From positions 1 through 47,066 of the forward strand of contig JAUXTU010000069.1 of assembly GCA_030679145.1 (NCBI GenBank): a DNA stretch of 47,066 nucleotides, in the 5' to 3' direction. Position numbers and translations under genes: made by a program. Positions within the stretch are counted from its first letter, which is position 1. The number at the start of each line of letters is the position of its first letter. The stretch comes from Bacteroidota bacterium. Its GTDB lineage: Bacteria; Bacteroidota; Ignavibacteria; UBA10030; UBA8401. The notes below the pieces were generated by a model that saw only the letters and a program-made list of their open reading frames with translations, was not told the DNA's origin and did not search any database. Of this stretch, positions 36,997 to 45,663 are shown piece after piece.

Positions 36997-37010
36997 TTAT
37001 TCTTCACTTT

Positions 37011-37043
37011 AAATCCCCGAAGTCTAAAAGGCTTCGGGGATTT
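37011..37043. terminator. Bidirectional terminator between the S8 gene and ftsE
   Basis: AAATCCCCGAAG (37011-37022) pairs exactly with CTTCGGGGATTT (37032-37043), flanked by T-rich sequence on the right and A-rich on the left. It lies between converging genes and can serve both. Confidence 0.88.
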
Positions 37044-37051
37044 TTATTTTT

Positions 37052-37720
37052 TTACTGCTTCAATTGTACTTCCCGAACATTCCCATCTTTGATTTGCATA
37101 ATTTTTCCCTGTGCCTTTCGCACCAGATCATAATTATGCGTTGTCATCAATACAGCAGTCCCTCTTGCATTGATATCAAGAAGAAGTTTAAGAATATCAT
37201 GAGATGTGCCCGGATCTAAATTTCCTGTCGGCTCGTCTGCTAAAATCAAAAATGGCTCGTTTACCAATGCTCTAGCGATACAAACCCGTTGTTGTTCGCC
37301 CCCTGAAAGCTGATGCGGCATTGCATTTCGTTTATGACTTAATCCGACCTGTGTTAAAACAGTAATAACTTTTTTCTTTATCTCATCGGATCCGGCTCCG
37401 GTTACATGAAGTGCGAACGCAACATTATCGAAAACATTTCTATCATCCAGGAGTTTAAAATCTTGAAAGATAATTCCAAGCTTTCTTCTTAAGAATGGTA
37501 TTTGTGAAGATGTGATTGTTTTTGAAGAAAATTCACCGACCGAAACTACACCGCTCGTAGGAAGCAAATCCATATACAATAACCGCAGCAGACTGCTTTT
37601 GCCGGCACCGGATTCGCCAACCAATGAAACAAATTCTCCCGGCTCAATAACAAAATTGATGTTGTTGAGAACGGTATGATGGTTAAATGCGACGCGAATA
37701 TCGTCTAATTGAACAAGCAT
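37052..37720 (-). CDS. ftsE: Cell-division ABC transporter ATPase FtsE
   Basis: ATPase of the FtsEX complex, which controls cell-wall hydrolases at the division site. The 222-residue product has Walker A G-E-S-G-A-G-K-S (residues 35-42), the signature L-S-G-G-E (138-142) and Walker B I-L-A-D-E-P (about 159-164), followed by [13 protein letters not shown] near 85 is typical of FtsE rather than LolD. Its ATG shares one base with the pdxA stop (TAATG). No ftsX lies next to it in the window; downstream it meets the cargo island. A diverged copy of its last 26 codons is present at 31567-31647. Confidence 0.9.
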   Translation of the reverse strand: MLVQLDDIRVAFNHHTVLNNINFVIEPGEFVSLVGESGAGKSSLLRLLYMDLLPTSGVVSVGEFSSKTITSSQIPFLRRKLGIIFQDFKLLDDRNVFDNVAFALHVTGAGSDEIKKKVITVLTQVGLSHKRNAMPHQLSGGEQQRVCIARALVNEPFLILADEPTGNLDPGTSHDILKLLLDINARGTAVLMTTHNYDLVRKAQGKIMQIKDGNVREVQLKQ

Positions 37721-38715
37721 TATTTTTTCCGTTGTTCTATGATTGATACAGCAAGTTGAATTGCCGAGATCATGCTCCCGGGGTTTGCAATTTTCTTCCC
37801 TGCAATATCAAATGCGGTTCCGTGATCGGGCGACGTGCGAATGATCTTTAATCCTGCAGAGAAATTCACTCCTTCGTCAAATCCTGTCATCTTTAATGGA
37901 ATGAGTCCTTGATCGTGATACATTGCAAGAATCGCATCATAGTTCTTATATGCTTTCGATGCGAAAAATCCATCGGCAGGAAATGGACCGGATGCGTCGA
38001 TTCCTTTTTCTTTTGCTTTTTTGATTGCGGGAATGATGACATCATTTTCTTCGGTTCCAATTGCACCATTTTCACCCGCGTGAGGATTCAATCCAAGGAT
38101 AGCAATTGAAGGAGTTTTGATGCCAAGATCATTCTTTAATGAGGAATTTACGGTTTCAAGTTTTTCAATGATACGATCCACAAATAAATTCTCAGATACT
38201 TTCTTTAATGGAATATGTACGGTCGCTAATGCAACTCTCATACTCTTTGCAAGCAGCATCATCGTTACTCGTTCTGATCGAGTGAGCATTGCAAGCATTT
38301 CTGTTTGTCCGGGGAAATTATATCCTGCAAGGTGCAGTGCTTCTTTTGAAACCGGTGCTGTTACCATTGCATCAACTTCTTTTGCAAGACATAATTTTAG
38401 AGCGTGTTCAATTGCCATTCCTGCACAGACACCGGAATCGGGAGAAATTTTTCCAAGCTGAATACTTTTAGATGTTGCCGGGTGTACGGTCAGGACGGGA
38501 ACAGCACCATTTTTGATCTTTGCTGATAGTTTATCAACTGCAATCAATTCAATATTAAGCTTGAATAGCTTTACGTAATACTGAAAAATATCAAACGAAC
38601 CGATAAGAACAGGTTGTATATTTTTTTTGATCTTCGGTGAGACGATGCTTTTTAAAGTAACTTCCGGACCAATTCCGTTAAAATCTCCGATTGTGATAGC
38701 AATAGTTGGTTTCAT
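37720..38715 (-). CDS. pdxA: 4-hydroxythreonine-4-phosphate dehydrogenase
   Basis: Oxidises 4-phosphohydroxy-L-threonine in the DXP-dependent vitamin B6 pathway. The 331-residue product begins with I-T-I-G-D-F-N-G-I-G-P-E (about residues 6-17). It contains T-A-P-V-S-K-E near 140, L-N-P-H-A-G-E-N-G-A-I-G near 210 with a metal-binding His, and M-Y-H-D-Q-G-L-I-P near 265. The R-T-S-P-D-H-G-T-A-F-D-I-A-G block lies near 293. All match PdxA. The start overlaps the stop of the GWxTD gene by four bases (ATGA). No other pdx gene is in the window. Confidence 0.95.
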   Translation of the reverse strand: MKPTIAITIGDFNGIGPEVTLKSIVSPKIKKNIQPVLIGSFDIFQYYVKLFKLNIELIAVDKLSAKIKNGAVPVLTVHPATSKSIQLGKISPDSGVCAGMAIEHALKLCLAKEVDAMVTAPVSKEALHLAGYNFPGQTEMLAMLTRSERVTMMLLAKSMRVALATVHIPLKKVSENLFVDRIIEKLETVNSSLKNDLGIKTPSIAILGLNPHAGENGAIGTEENDVIIPAIKKAKEKGIDASGPFPADGFFASKAYKNYDAILAMYHDQGLIPLKMTGFDEGVNFSAGLKIIRTSPDHGTAFDIAGKKIANPGSMISAIQLAVSIIEQRKK

Positions 38716-40010
38716 TTATTCTCTGCGAGTTTATAATTTCCCTGTTTGCTGGGGTCTTCGAATGTAAAAATTTTGTTAATGGAACTATATTTCCAAATCT
38801 CCTTAGGAGATCCGCCGGGACTTAATGTCCGTTCGGTAGAAGCAGGCTTTCCGTACTGGATATAAATTCTTCCCCGATCAGTTATTGCCCCATTCATTTC
38901 ACGCAACGTTCTGAAGGCAGTAAAAGCAAAATCTACCCTTCGATAAAACTCATGCATCACTTCATTATATGCTGTCGAAGGGGTTGTATCCTTTTTCTTC
39001 CAAAACTCTTCAAACTTTTTAATTCGGGTCTCTCGTCCGCCGCGACGAAGTTCCGAATAATCATCTTTTGTTAAAATGAATTGAAGTGGTTCAGTTGCAA
39101 GATCAAGGTCGTAGAGTGATATTGGCATATCAAGCCAGCGTGAGCCAAATTGTGTCTTAACTTTTGATGAATCGGGGAATGTAAATTCAATTTCATATTG
39201 TCCTTGACGTAATTGCAAACCGTCCAACGAAATATAATTAACTGTTGTACTATCATCGGTCCCTAATTTCAATTGGATGTTCTCTGAAAAGAGGGAGGGG
39301 ATAAAAGTCTTCTGTCCAAACGAAGAAACTGAAACATTCGTTGACGATGTAATGATCTCTTTCTCATCTTCATCGAGTTGAAGTTTTGATAGAGAATACA
39401 CCGCCGAAGGATATTTATGTTTCGAAAGAAAGACAAATCCATAATTTTGCGAGAAGAGAACATCGCGGCCAAGATTAAACAGTTGAAAAGAATCTTGGGC
39501 GAAATCCTTTACTGGAATCAGCGAAGACAATATTACAGCACTCTTTGAAATTAAGATTTGCTCTTTTGAATTGGAAAAAGTACGCTTTGACTCTTTGTCT
39601 TCTAATTTGAAAATGATCTGATATCGACCATCGTGGATCTGGAATGTAAATAGATCCTGTGAGTACTGTGTGCGAAGATGTACTGTAGAATTATCATTCG
39701 ACGTTAAATTAAGCTGACGTATATTCCGTGCAATTGACGTTCCGGTTGAATCGAGAAGTTCAACGGAAACTTCACCGTTTGCTGAAAAAATGTCTGCGTT
39801 ACTATTAGAGGATTTAGTAAAAACAAAAAAATCTGAACGGATCCTGAAAGGGATAATGACTGTATTGGTCTCATTCGTCCGGTAATAACTGCTGCCGAAA
39901 TAGACGACACTTCCGGAAGTTTGCTCCCGTACTGTTCTTTCTTGTGGATAAAGAAATAATAGTGTAAGACAGTGTAATATAAAAAAACGTTTCATTGTTG
40001 TAAGAATCAT
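38712..40010 (-). CDS. GWxTD-domain exported protein
   Basis: An exported protein of about 432 residues with an N-terminal signal (M-K-R-F-F-I-L-H-C-L-T-L-L-F). The last 130 residues form a GWxTD-type domain, with L-R-R-G-G-R-E-T-R-I, a F-W-K-K-K-D-T-T-P stretch, D-R-G-R-I-Y-I-Q-Y-G-K-P and E-I-W-K-Y. This family is widespread in FCB and related phyla and has no known activity. I set the start at the ATG at 40010, five bases after the AGG of a Shine-Dalgarno-like AAAGGTGG. The next in-frame ATG (39995) would also keep the signal peptide, and the open frame extends to 40055. It overlaps pdxA by four bases. Confidence 0.8.
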   Translation of the reverse strand: MILTTMKRFFILHCLTLLFLYPQERTVREQTSGSVVYFGSSYYRTNETNTVIIPFRIRSDFFVFTKSSNSNADIFSANGEVSVELLDSTGTSIARNIRQLNLTSNDNSTVHLRTQYSQDLFTFQIHDGRYQIIFKLEDKESKRTFSNSKEQILISKSAVILSSLIPVKDFAQDSFQLFNLGRDVLFSQNYGFVFLSKHKYPSAVYSLSKLQLDEDEKEIITSSTNVSVSSFGQKTFIPSLFSENIQLKLGTDDSTTVNYISLDGLQLRQGQYEIEFTFPDSSKVKTQFGSRWLDMPISLYDLDLATEPLQFILTKDDYSELRRGGRETRIKKFEEFWKKKDTTPSTAYNEVMHEFYRRVDFAFTAFRTLREMNGAITDRGRIYIQYGKPASTERTLSPGGSPKEIWKYSSINKIFTFEDPSKQGNYKLAENK

Positions 40011-40113
40011 AGCCACCTTTGTGTTATAGAATTTTCTTATTGCTGGGCGACTCAAGAATTATCATTAATTACATAGTGAAAGATAAGAAAATTGGGTGAA
40101 ATGAAGAAGTGTT

Positions 40114-41484
40114 TTATTGAAACAGTGTAATTTGCTTTCCAATCTCTGCAGCATGTACCTTAATATGAGGAAACTTTTTCATAATTGAGTATCCCATCCA
40201 ATCAATCGAACCGTGTTCGCCGTGTACGAGAATAACAGTTGAAGGATTAAGCTTTTGAACAATTGAGAGAATTCCTTCTCGATTGCTGTGAGCAGAAAAA
40301 CGGAATTGCTCCACATCGCACGAAACATTTTGCGGTTCGCTGGCATCGGTTAATTGGATCAAACTCCCTTTGTGTGAATTGCGTACTCGAAAGCCGGGTG
40401 TTCCCGGATCCATATATCCCACTGTAAAGATGCCTGATTTAGGTTGAGAAAGCCATCGCTGGGTCAATTTGTATGACAATGTATTTTCAATGATCATTCC
40501 GCTTCCTGCAAGCACGATACATTGCTTTCGTAAAAGATCATCAATATGTTCTATGTCGTAAAGATCTTGTTGAGGAATTTCTGAAAGGATAAGATCTGTA
40601 TCATTGTAAGGAACTGTATATCTGTTCTTATCATACACTGAAGAGATTTTTCTGCCGACTCCTCCGGTATAAATATCAGTCGTTGCAAGAACTCCTTTTT
40701 GCATCAACTTCCAAACTGTTGATAACATCTCTTGCATTTTCCCAAGGGCGAAAACCGGTATCAGAATTGATCCGCCTCTGTTAAGAATTTTGTTAACGCT
40801 TTGTGCAAATCGAACTTGTTCTTCTTCCCGGGTCGGAAGCTGTTGAGAATCTGTGGCACCGTGTGTGCATTCAAGTATAACAACATCAACCTTTTGTTTT
40901 GGTAATTGTGCGCCTGAAAGTAATGATTGCTTATCCAGGTTGATATCGCCACTATAAAAAATAGAACGACCATCGTATTCTAGTAAGGTACCGGCAGATC
41001 CTAGAATATGTCCGGCATCGTGAAAAGAGGCTTTGACCGATTCATTCCCCGAATGACGATAGCCATTTACCGTAAACTGTTCTTCATATGCACGCCATTC
41101 GATGCTTTGAATGAGTAGATCGATCTCTTCGTGAGTGTATGCTCTGATCGATAGTTCATTTTTTAATTGCTCCTTCAGAATATTAACGGAATTATGCAAT
41201 GTAATTTCCGCCACCGCCCTTGTTTGTGGTGTGGTTACGATTCGAATATAAGGATGACGTTGAACGAGATATGGGAGGGAATCAATGTGGTCTTGATGTG
41301 CGTGAGAGATCAACGCAGCATCCACATTTAAGTCTTTGATAAAATCAAATTGGGGAAGAGAATCGGCTCCAAATTTGCGAGGATGGGTCCCGCTGTCTAG
41401 AATGATGCCGGTTCCTTCAATATTTAAATAATAACATGAAGCGCCAATGTCGTTTGCGCCGCCCAGTGGGATAAAATTTATCAT
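40114..41484 (-). CDS. Metallo-beta-lactamase/beta-CASP hydrolase (RNase-like)
   Basis: A 456-residue two-metal hydrolase of the beta-CASP type, the fold of archaeal and eukaryotic CPSF73-like RNA nucleases and their bacterial relatives. The metal motif S-H-A-H-Q-D-H-I-D lies near residues 60-68. Further ligands are H-D-A-G-H-I-L-G near 152 and the Asp in F-Y-S-G-D-I-N-L near 175. A beta-CASP insertion with L-I-P-V-F-A-L-G-K near 243 follows, and V-H-G-E-H-G-S near 427 closes the site. No signal peptide is present, so it is cytoplasmic. It overlaps the TlpA-like gene by four bases. RNA processing is the family role; the substrate is not known. Confidence 0.85.
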   Translation of the reverse strand: MINFIPLGGANDIGASCYYLNIEGTGIILDSGTHPRKFGADSLPQFDFIKDLNVDAALISHAHQDHIDSLPYLVQRHPYIRIVTTPQTRAVAEITLHNSVNILKEQLKNELSIRAYTHEEIDLLIQSIEWRAYEEQFTVNGYRHSGNESVKASFHDAGHILGSAGTLLEYDGRSIFYSGDINLDKQSLLSGAQLPKQKVDVVILECTHGATDSQQLPTREEEQVRFAQSVNKILNRGGSILIPVFALGKMQEMLSTVWKLMQKGVLATTDIYTGGVGRKISSVYDKNRYTVPYNDTDLILSEIPQQDLYDIEHIDDLLRKQCIVLAGSGMIIENTLSYKLTQRWLSQPKSGIFTVGYMDPGTPGFRVRNSHKGSLIQLTDASEPQNVSCDVEQFRFSAHSNREGILSIVQKLNPSTVILVHGEHGSIDWMGYSIMKKFPHIKVHAAEIGKQITLFQ

Positions 41485-42017
41485 CGGTACTGTTTTTTTA
41501 TCAATTTATCCTTCTTAAGGAGCTCATCAACAACACTCGTAAATTGATTGTATGTTTGTTTTCCAAGAAGAAATTTCTTCTGAATGCCGTTCTTATCAAA
41601 GATGAATGTGGCCGGAACTGCTCCGGACCATTCACGATTTAATGTATTGATCAAACTATCCTGTGAAGCAAAGTCCGCTACAAATATTTGAAATGGAACA
41701 CGAAGAGAATCGAGAAAGGGGATGATCTTTTCATTCACTTCATCAGGATAATCTACACTGAGTGCAATGATCTGAACGTTCTTCTTCTTGTATTTTGACG
41801 AGAGTTTGATCAGATCGGGAAATTCTTCCTTGCATGGTTCACACCAGGTTGCCCAGATATTCAACAGCAAGATATTTCCATCTCTATTTGTGATGAGGGA
41901 GTCTAACCCTTTTTCAGTTATTGGAGTGACTCTCTGCGAAAAGGAAATTGTTGAATACCATATGAAAAAAAAGAAGCCGAGCAATACTCGGCTTCTTTTC
42001 AGAAAATTCAATTTCAT
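41481..42017 (-). CDS. TlpA-like thiol-disulfide oxidoreductase
   Basis: A 178-residue thioredoxin-fold protein with an N-terminal signal or anchor (residues 9-28, ending S-F-S-Q). The active site is W-A-T-W-C-E-P-C-K (C-x-x-C near residues 59-62), and the cis-Pro loop is A-V-P-A-T-F-I near 133. Such proteins reduce or isomerise disulfides in the periplasm, for example in cytochrome c maturation. Its start shares one base with the stop of the redoxin gene (TAATG), and its end overlaps the beta-CASP gene. A joint redox role with the upstream redoxin is likely. Confidence 0.88.
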   Translation of the reverse strand: MKLNFLKRSRVLLGFFFFIWYSTISFSQRVTPITEKGLDSLITNRDGNILLLNIWATWCEPCKEEFPDLIKLSSKYKKKNVQIIALSVDYPDEVNEKIIPFLDSLRVPFQIFVADFASQDSLINTLNREWSGAVPATFIFDKNGIQKKFLLGKQTYNQFTSVVDELLKKDKLIKKQYR

Positions 42018-42577
42018 TAATTTACACGTTTGATTGAACAGCCGAATGCTTTCGTCTCTTTGTTTGACACCTGTTTTCCTGCGATAATTTCGTCTAAAGC
42101 AGCACGGAGATCTTTTGATTGAACTTTTGCCTCTCGCTGTGAATCATCTATCCGTCCATGGTATAACACAGCAAATGATGTGGGATGGATTATAAATATT
42201 TCCGGTGTGTGGTTTGCCTGTAACTTATCTGCAATAACGTTGTTGATATCTTTCAGAATAGGAAACCCAAATTTCTGTTCTTGAGCATGTTCTTTAATGT
42301 CTTCCGTTGTTTCCGCTTTATTCGAATTAATTCCAAGAATTGCAATGTCCTTACCGGTATAATCATTATATAACGAAGCCATTCTTTCATTATATGCGTT
42401 GGAAACGGGGCATTGGGTGGAAATGAACATCAATACAATAGCTTTTGCTTCTTTGTAGTCAGTGAGTGAAATTGTTTTTCCATTATAATCATTCAAGGAA
42501 AAATTCTCAACAGATGACGGTGTTCCAGCAGAAATAACCCCCGCAGTGATAAGCAGAGATAAAAATAGTTTTTTCAT
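42017..42577 (-). CDS. Exported redoxin-domain protein (AhpC/TSA-like)
   Basis: A 186-residue exported thioredoxin-fold protein with a signal peptide (residues 1-18). The active-site stretch is F-I-S-T-Q-C-P-V-S-N-A-Y-N near residues 50-62, so it has one cysteine in a C-P-V-S form rather than C-x-x-C. A second cysteine occurs in the C-terminal tail F-G-C-S-I-K-R. This pattern is common in redoxin proteins of Bacteroidota relatives and Planctomycetes whose function is not settled. AAAGGGGG precedes the ATG by about five bases. The TlpA-like protein encoded next could recycle it. Confidence 0.8.
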   Translation of the reverse strand: MKKLFLSLLITAGVISAGTPSSVENFSLNDYNGKTISLTDYKEAKAIVLMFISTQCPVSNAYNERMASLYNDYTGKDIAILGINSNKAETTEDIKEHAQEQKFGFPILKDINNVIADKLQANHTPEIFIIHPTSFAVLYHGRIDDSQREAKVQSKDLRAALDEIIAGKQVSNKETKAFGCSIKRVN

Positions 42578-42593
42578 AGAGCCCCCTTTAATG

Positions 42594-43004
42594 TTAAATA
42601 CTATATTTTTGAATAACGTCTTCAGGAATTTTTTCTGATCGTTCGGTTTGAAGATTGATCATTGTATATTCAAACATTCCGTCAACACAGATCTTATTTG
42701 TTTCTTTTCTCACTACTTCAAACAACACATTAACCCCATTAGTTCGCATTTCCTGAATCTGTGTCTTTACAATTGCAATATCGCCGAGTTTCATTGCGCG
42801 TTTAAAATGCATTGTGCAGCCACTGACAACCCACCCAAAACCGCGTGTAATAAACTCATCCATAGACATACCATAGCACCGCGTCATCTGATCATAACGG
42901 GCGGCAAGCACATAATCAAAATATTTTGAGTTATGAACATGATTATTCATATCAATGTCATCCGGACGGACAATAATTTCTGTTTCAAATTTTTGATAAA
43001 CCAT
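42594..43004 (-). CDS. Acyl-CoA thioesterase (4HBT hotdog family)
   Basis: A 136-residue single hotdog-fold protein like YbgC/4-hydroxybenzoyl-CoA thioesterase. The signature V-R-P-D-D-I-D-M-N-N-H-V-H-N-S-K-Y (residues 12-28) includes the catalytic-type Asp and the H-V-H-N turn. It hydrolyses acyl-CoA or acyl-ACP thioesters in the cytoplasm; the chain is not predictable. Only one base separates it from pepA upstream, so it is part of the same transcript. The start codon immediately follows the pepA stop and no independent ribosome site is visible. Confidence 0.87.
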   Translation of the reverse strand: MVYQKFETEIIVRPDDIDMNNHVHNSKYFDYVLAARYDQMTRCYGMSMDEFITRGFGWVVSGCTMHFKRAMKLGDIAIVKTQIQEMRTNGVNVLFEVVRKETNKICVDGMFEYTMINLQTERSEKIPEDVIQKYSI

Positions 43005-43005
43005 T

Positions 43006-44499
43006 TTATTTCCAGTTTTTCAAAAAATCAACTAGTAAGCGAACGCCAGCACCTGATCCGCCACGTGGAGTATAGTCTTGATTCTCTTCAAGAATAACCG
43101 TTCCCGCAATATCTAAATGAACCCACTTATAATCTCCGATAAATTTTTTCAAGAACCAGCCGGCTGTTATCGCGCCAGCCCATCGTCCCCCGACATTTTT
43201 AACATCTGCGACATCGCTTTTGATCAATTTTTCATATTCATCATATAACGGTAATTGCCACACACGGTCATACGTTTTATCTCCGGAAGTTGAAAGTGCA
43301 TTCATCACTTCTTGATCATTTCCCATCATTCCGCTAGCGTAATGTCCGAGCGCTACAACGCAGGCACCAGTAAGTGTAGCAAGATCGATTACGACTTCTG
43401 GCTTGAATGTTTCAGCATACGAAAGTGCATCTGCAAGAATCAATCTTCCTTCCGCGTCTGTGTTATCGACCTCCGAAGTTTTTCCATTGTAATGTCGGAT
43501 AATATCTCCCGGCTTTACTGCAGAGCCGCTTGGCATATTCTCAACGGAAGGAATAAGTCCGATGATATGTCGTTTTATCTTCAGACGCGAGACAGCATCA
43601 AATGTTCCGATAACTGCTGCAGCACCTCCCATATCCATTTTCATCTCTGCCATCCCGGCCGATGGTTTTATGGAAATACCGCCGGTGTCAAACGTAACAC
43701 CTTTGCCGACAAGAACAATCGTTCCATTTTTTTTATATTGCTTGCCATATTCAAGCGTAATGAATCTCGGTTCTTTTTCACTTCCTTTGCTTACTCCAAT
43801 TACACCACCCATTTTAAGTTTGTTGATCTTTTTTCTATCAAAGACGGTTACAGAGAACCCAGCGCTTTTCCCTAATTGGATTGTTTCTTTTGCCAGAGTT
43901 TCAGGATAAATTTCACTCCCTGGGGCATTTGTTAAATTTCGTGCGTGAATTGTTGCCTCAGCAATAATTTGTCCAGTATGAATTCCGTTTTGGATCTCTT
44001 TTGTTTTTGTTGAAGTTGAGCAGAGTGTAATTGCAATTAACTGTTTGCCATTCTTTTCTTTAGAAATATATTTATCATATTTATACAACGAAAGGAGAGA
44101 AGCCTCGGAAATAGCCAGTGCAATTTCTTCCTCTGAAAAAGTCTTCGCCAATTCGATTTCTGAAATATCAAATGCTGCGGAAGATACTTTTAAGGCTTTT
44201 GCTTTCTTTGCAGCGGTTGCGCCAGCACGACGTATTTTTTCTATAGTAATTTTTTTAGACTCGCCTAATCCAACAATAAATAAACGTGACGTTTTTTTAT
44301 TAGTAGAATAAACTAACAGTGTTTCTCCTTCTTTTGCGAAAAAATCTTTGGAGTTAAATGCTGATTCAATAGATTGGCCAAATATTTTTGATAGTAGTGA
44401 TGATGACCGTTTGAATAACTTTTCATCCTGAAAAATGAATGCAGCGGTAAACTCTGATGATATGGAACCAATGGTTCCCGAAATTGATTTAATGATCAC
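43006..44499 (-). CDS. pepA: Leucyl aminopeptidase (M17)
   Basis: Cytosolic two-zinc aminopeptidase that removes N-terminal residues from peptides. The 497-residue product has an N-terminal macro-like domain and a C-terminal catalytic domain with V-G-K-G-V-T-F-D-T-G-G (about 256-266), K-M-D-M-G-G-A-A near 286 and the M17 signature N-T-D-A-E-G-R-L near 343. The start is GTG at 44499; AGGAG (44506-44510) six bases upstream decides it. It is the first gene of the eight-gene minus-strand cluster ending with ftsE. Confidence 0.94.
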   Translation of the reverse strand: MIIKSISGTIGSISSEFTAAFIFQDEKLFKRSSSLLSKIFGQSIESAFNSKDFFAKEGETLLVYSTNKKTSRLFIVGLGESKKITIEKIRRAGATAAKKAKALKVSSAAFDISEIELAKTFSEEEIALAISEASLLSLYKYDKYISKEKNGKQLIAITLCSTSTKTKEIQNGIHTGQIIAEATIHARNLTNAPGSEIYPETLAKETIQLGKSAGFSVTVFDRKKINKLKMGGVIGVSKGSEKEPRFITLEYGKQYKKNGTIVLVGKGVTFDTGGISIKPSAGMAEMKMDMGGAAAVIGTFDAVSRLKIKRHIIGLIPSVENMPSGSAVKPGDIIRHYNGKTSEVDNTDAEGRLILADALSYAETFKPEVVIDLATLTGACVVALGHYASGMMGNDQEVMNALSTSGDKTYDRVWQLPLYDEYEKLIKSDVADVKNVGGRWAGAITAGWFLKKFIGDYKWVHLDIAGTVILEENQDYTPRGGSGAGVRLLVDFLKNWK

Positions 44500-44527
44500 T
44501 GACTGCTCCTGATATTTTAATAAATAA

Positions 44528-44575
44528 AAACCTTGCGAAGGGTATGCCCATTCTTATAAAACCTTCGCAAGGTTT
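44528..44575 (-). terminator. Terminator of the nrnA-like gene
   Basis: AAACCTTGCGAAGG (44528-44541) pairs exactly with CCTTCGCAAGGTTT (44562-44575). Read on the minus strand, the stem is followed by TTTTTATTTATT. It separates the DHH gene from pepA, so pepA needs its own promoter or readthrough. Confidence 0.85.
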
Positions 44576-45557
44576 ATCTTAACATTAATTTTGTTTTTTC
44601 TATTACAAGGTTCACTGCTTCCCTCAACAGCAGACCTTTTATTCGAGCTCCTGCTGCATTTTTATGTCCGCCGCCGTTGAATTGTTTTGCAAGTGTATTG
44701 ACTGAAATATCTCCTTTTGACCGAAAACTCACCTTTACACCATCGCTCAATTCTACGAATACCAACCCGACAATGACACCTTTGATGGATAGAACATAGT
44801 TGGTGAAATTGTCGACATCAGCTTCACTGCTGTTCGTTTCAGAAAAGACTGAGCGGGGAAGAACCATCGCTGAAATTTTGCCATTGTCGTGCATCTCAAT
44901 ACTCTCCAGTGCTTTACCTAACAGATGAAGTTTGTTGATTGCTCCATTCTCAAAAATTTCCTGATAGATCTCATATGGATTGACGCCTCGAGCGAGAAGA
45001 TCGGCTGTAATTGTGTGGGTTTCAGAATCTGTTTTTGGAAATTTAAATGATCCAGTATCGGTCATTATTCCGGCATAGAGAGCATCTGCAATTGGTTTTG
45101 TGATTGAAGTATTGTCGACATACACCAGAATGCGATACAATAATTCAGATGCAGCTGGAACCTCCGTATCAATAATATACAGATCGGCAAACTGGTCATG
45201 TTCAAGATGATGATCGATGCACACTTTGTATGCTTTGCTTTTTTGAACAATATCTGCGAATGCACTGAACCGCTTTGGGGAATTCGTATCAATAACAATA
45301 AAACAATCTGCTTTAAGAATATGATGATCGAGATGAGATGAATATGTCTCAACGGGAAAAATCTTGGTAAGAAAAATCAGATGATCCGGTGTCTCGCTTT
45401 GATTGACGATCTTTACTTGTTTCCCTTTGTTGTGAAGAAAACTGGCAAGTGCCACCTCACTTCCAATTGCATCAGCATCCGGATTGACATGGGTTGTAAT
45501 GACAAACGACTGTTTTGTTTCGAAAATGTGTTTTAACTGGGAGAATTGTTCTTTCAT
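44574..45557 (-). CDS. nrnA: DHH/DHHA1 phosphoesterase (NrnA-like nanoRNase / pAp phosphatase)
   Basis: A 327-residue cytoplasmic phosphoesterase of the NrnA type, which degrades oligoribonucleotides of two to five residues and often pAp. The DHH domain has T-H-V-N-P-D-A-D-A-I-G-S near residues 22-33, V-I-D-T-N near 92 and the D-H-H-L-E-H-D motif near 119. The DHHA1 domain ends with F-R-S-K-G and F-N-G-G-G-H-K-N-A-A-G-A (about 300-311), which binds the substrate phosphate. All key residues are present. It stands alone, with a terminator on its 3' side. Confidence 0.9.
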   Translation of the reverse strand: MKEQFSQLKHIFETKQSFVITTHVNPDADAIGSEVALASFLHNKGKQVKIVNQSETPDHLIFLTKIFPVETYSSHLDHHILKADCFIVIDTNSPKRFSAFADIVQKSKAYKVCIDHHLEHDQFADLYIIDTEVPAASELLYRILVYVDNTSITKPIADALYAGIMTDTGSFKFPKTDSETHTITADLLARGVNPYEIYQEIFENGAINKLHLLGKALESIEMHDNGKISAMVLPRSVFSETNSSEADVDNFTNYVLSIKGVIVGLVFVELSDGVKVSFRSKGDISVNTLAKQFNGGGHKNAAGARIKGLLLREAVNLVIEKTKLMLR

Positions 45558-45616
45558 CTATACAAAATATGAAAAAATGAGTTGGCTTCAAAGATGAGAA
45601 TGATCTTTAAAACACA

Positions 45617-45639
45617 AATGCCCGAAACAGTCGGGCATT
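45617..45639 (-). terminator. Hairpin after the coiled-coil gene
   Basis: AATGCCCGA (45617-45625) pairs exactly with TCGGGCATT (45631-45639), with a five-base loop. On the minus strand it lies about 25 bases past the stop of the coiled-coil gene and is followed by TGTGTTTTA, a weak U-tract. Confidence 0.65.
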
Positions 45640-45663
45640 AAAACAGTGCAAGCTGATATTTTG

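Noticed and set aside
43312-43875. 187-codon frame opposite pepA
   Set aside because: It is the antisense shadow of a well-conserved gene and has no recognisable domain.
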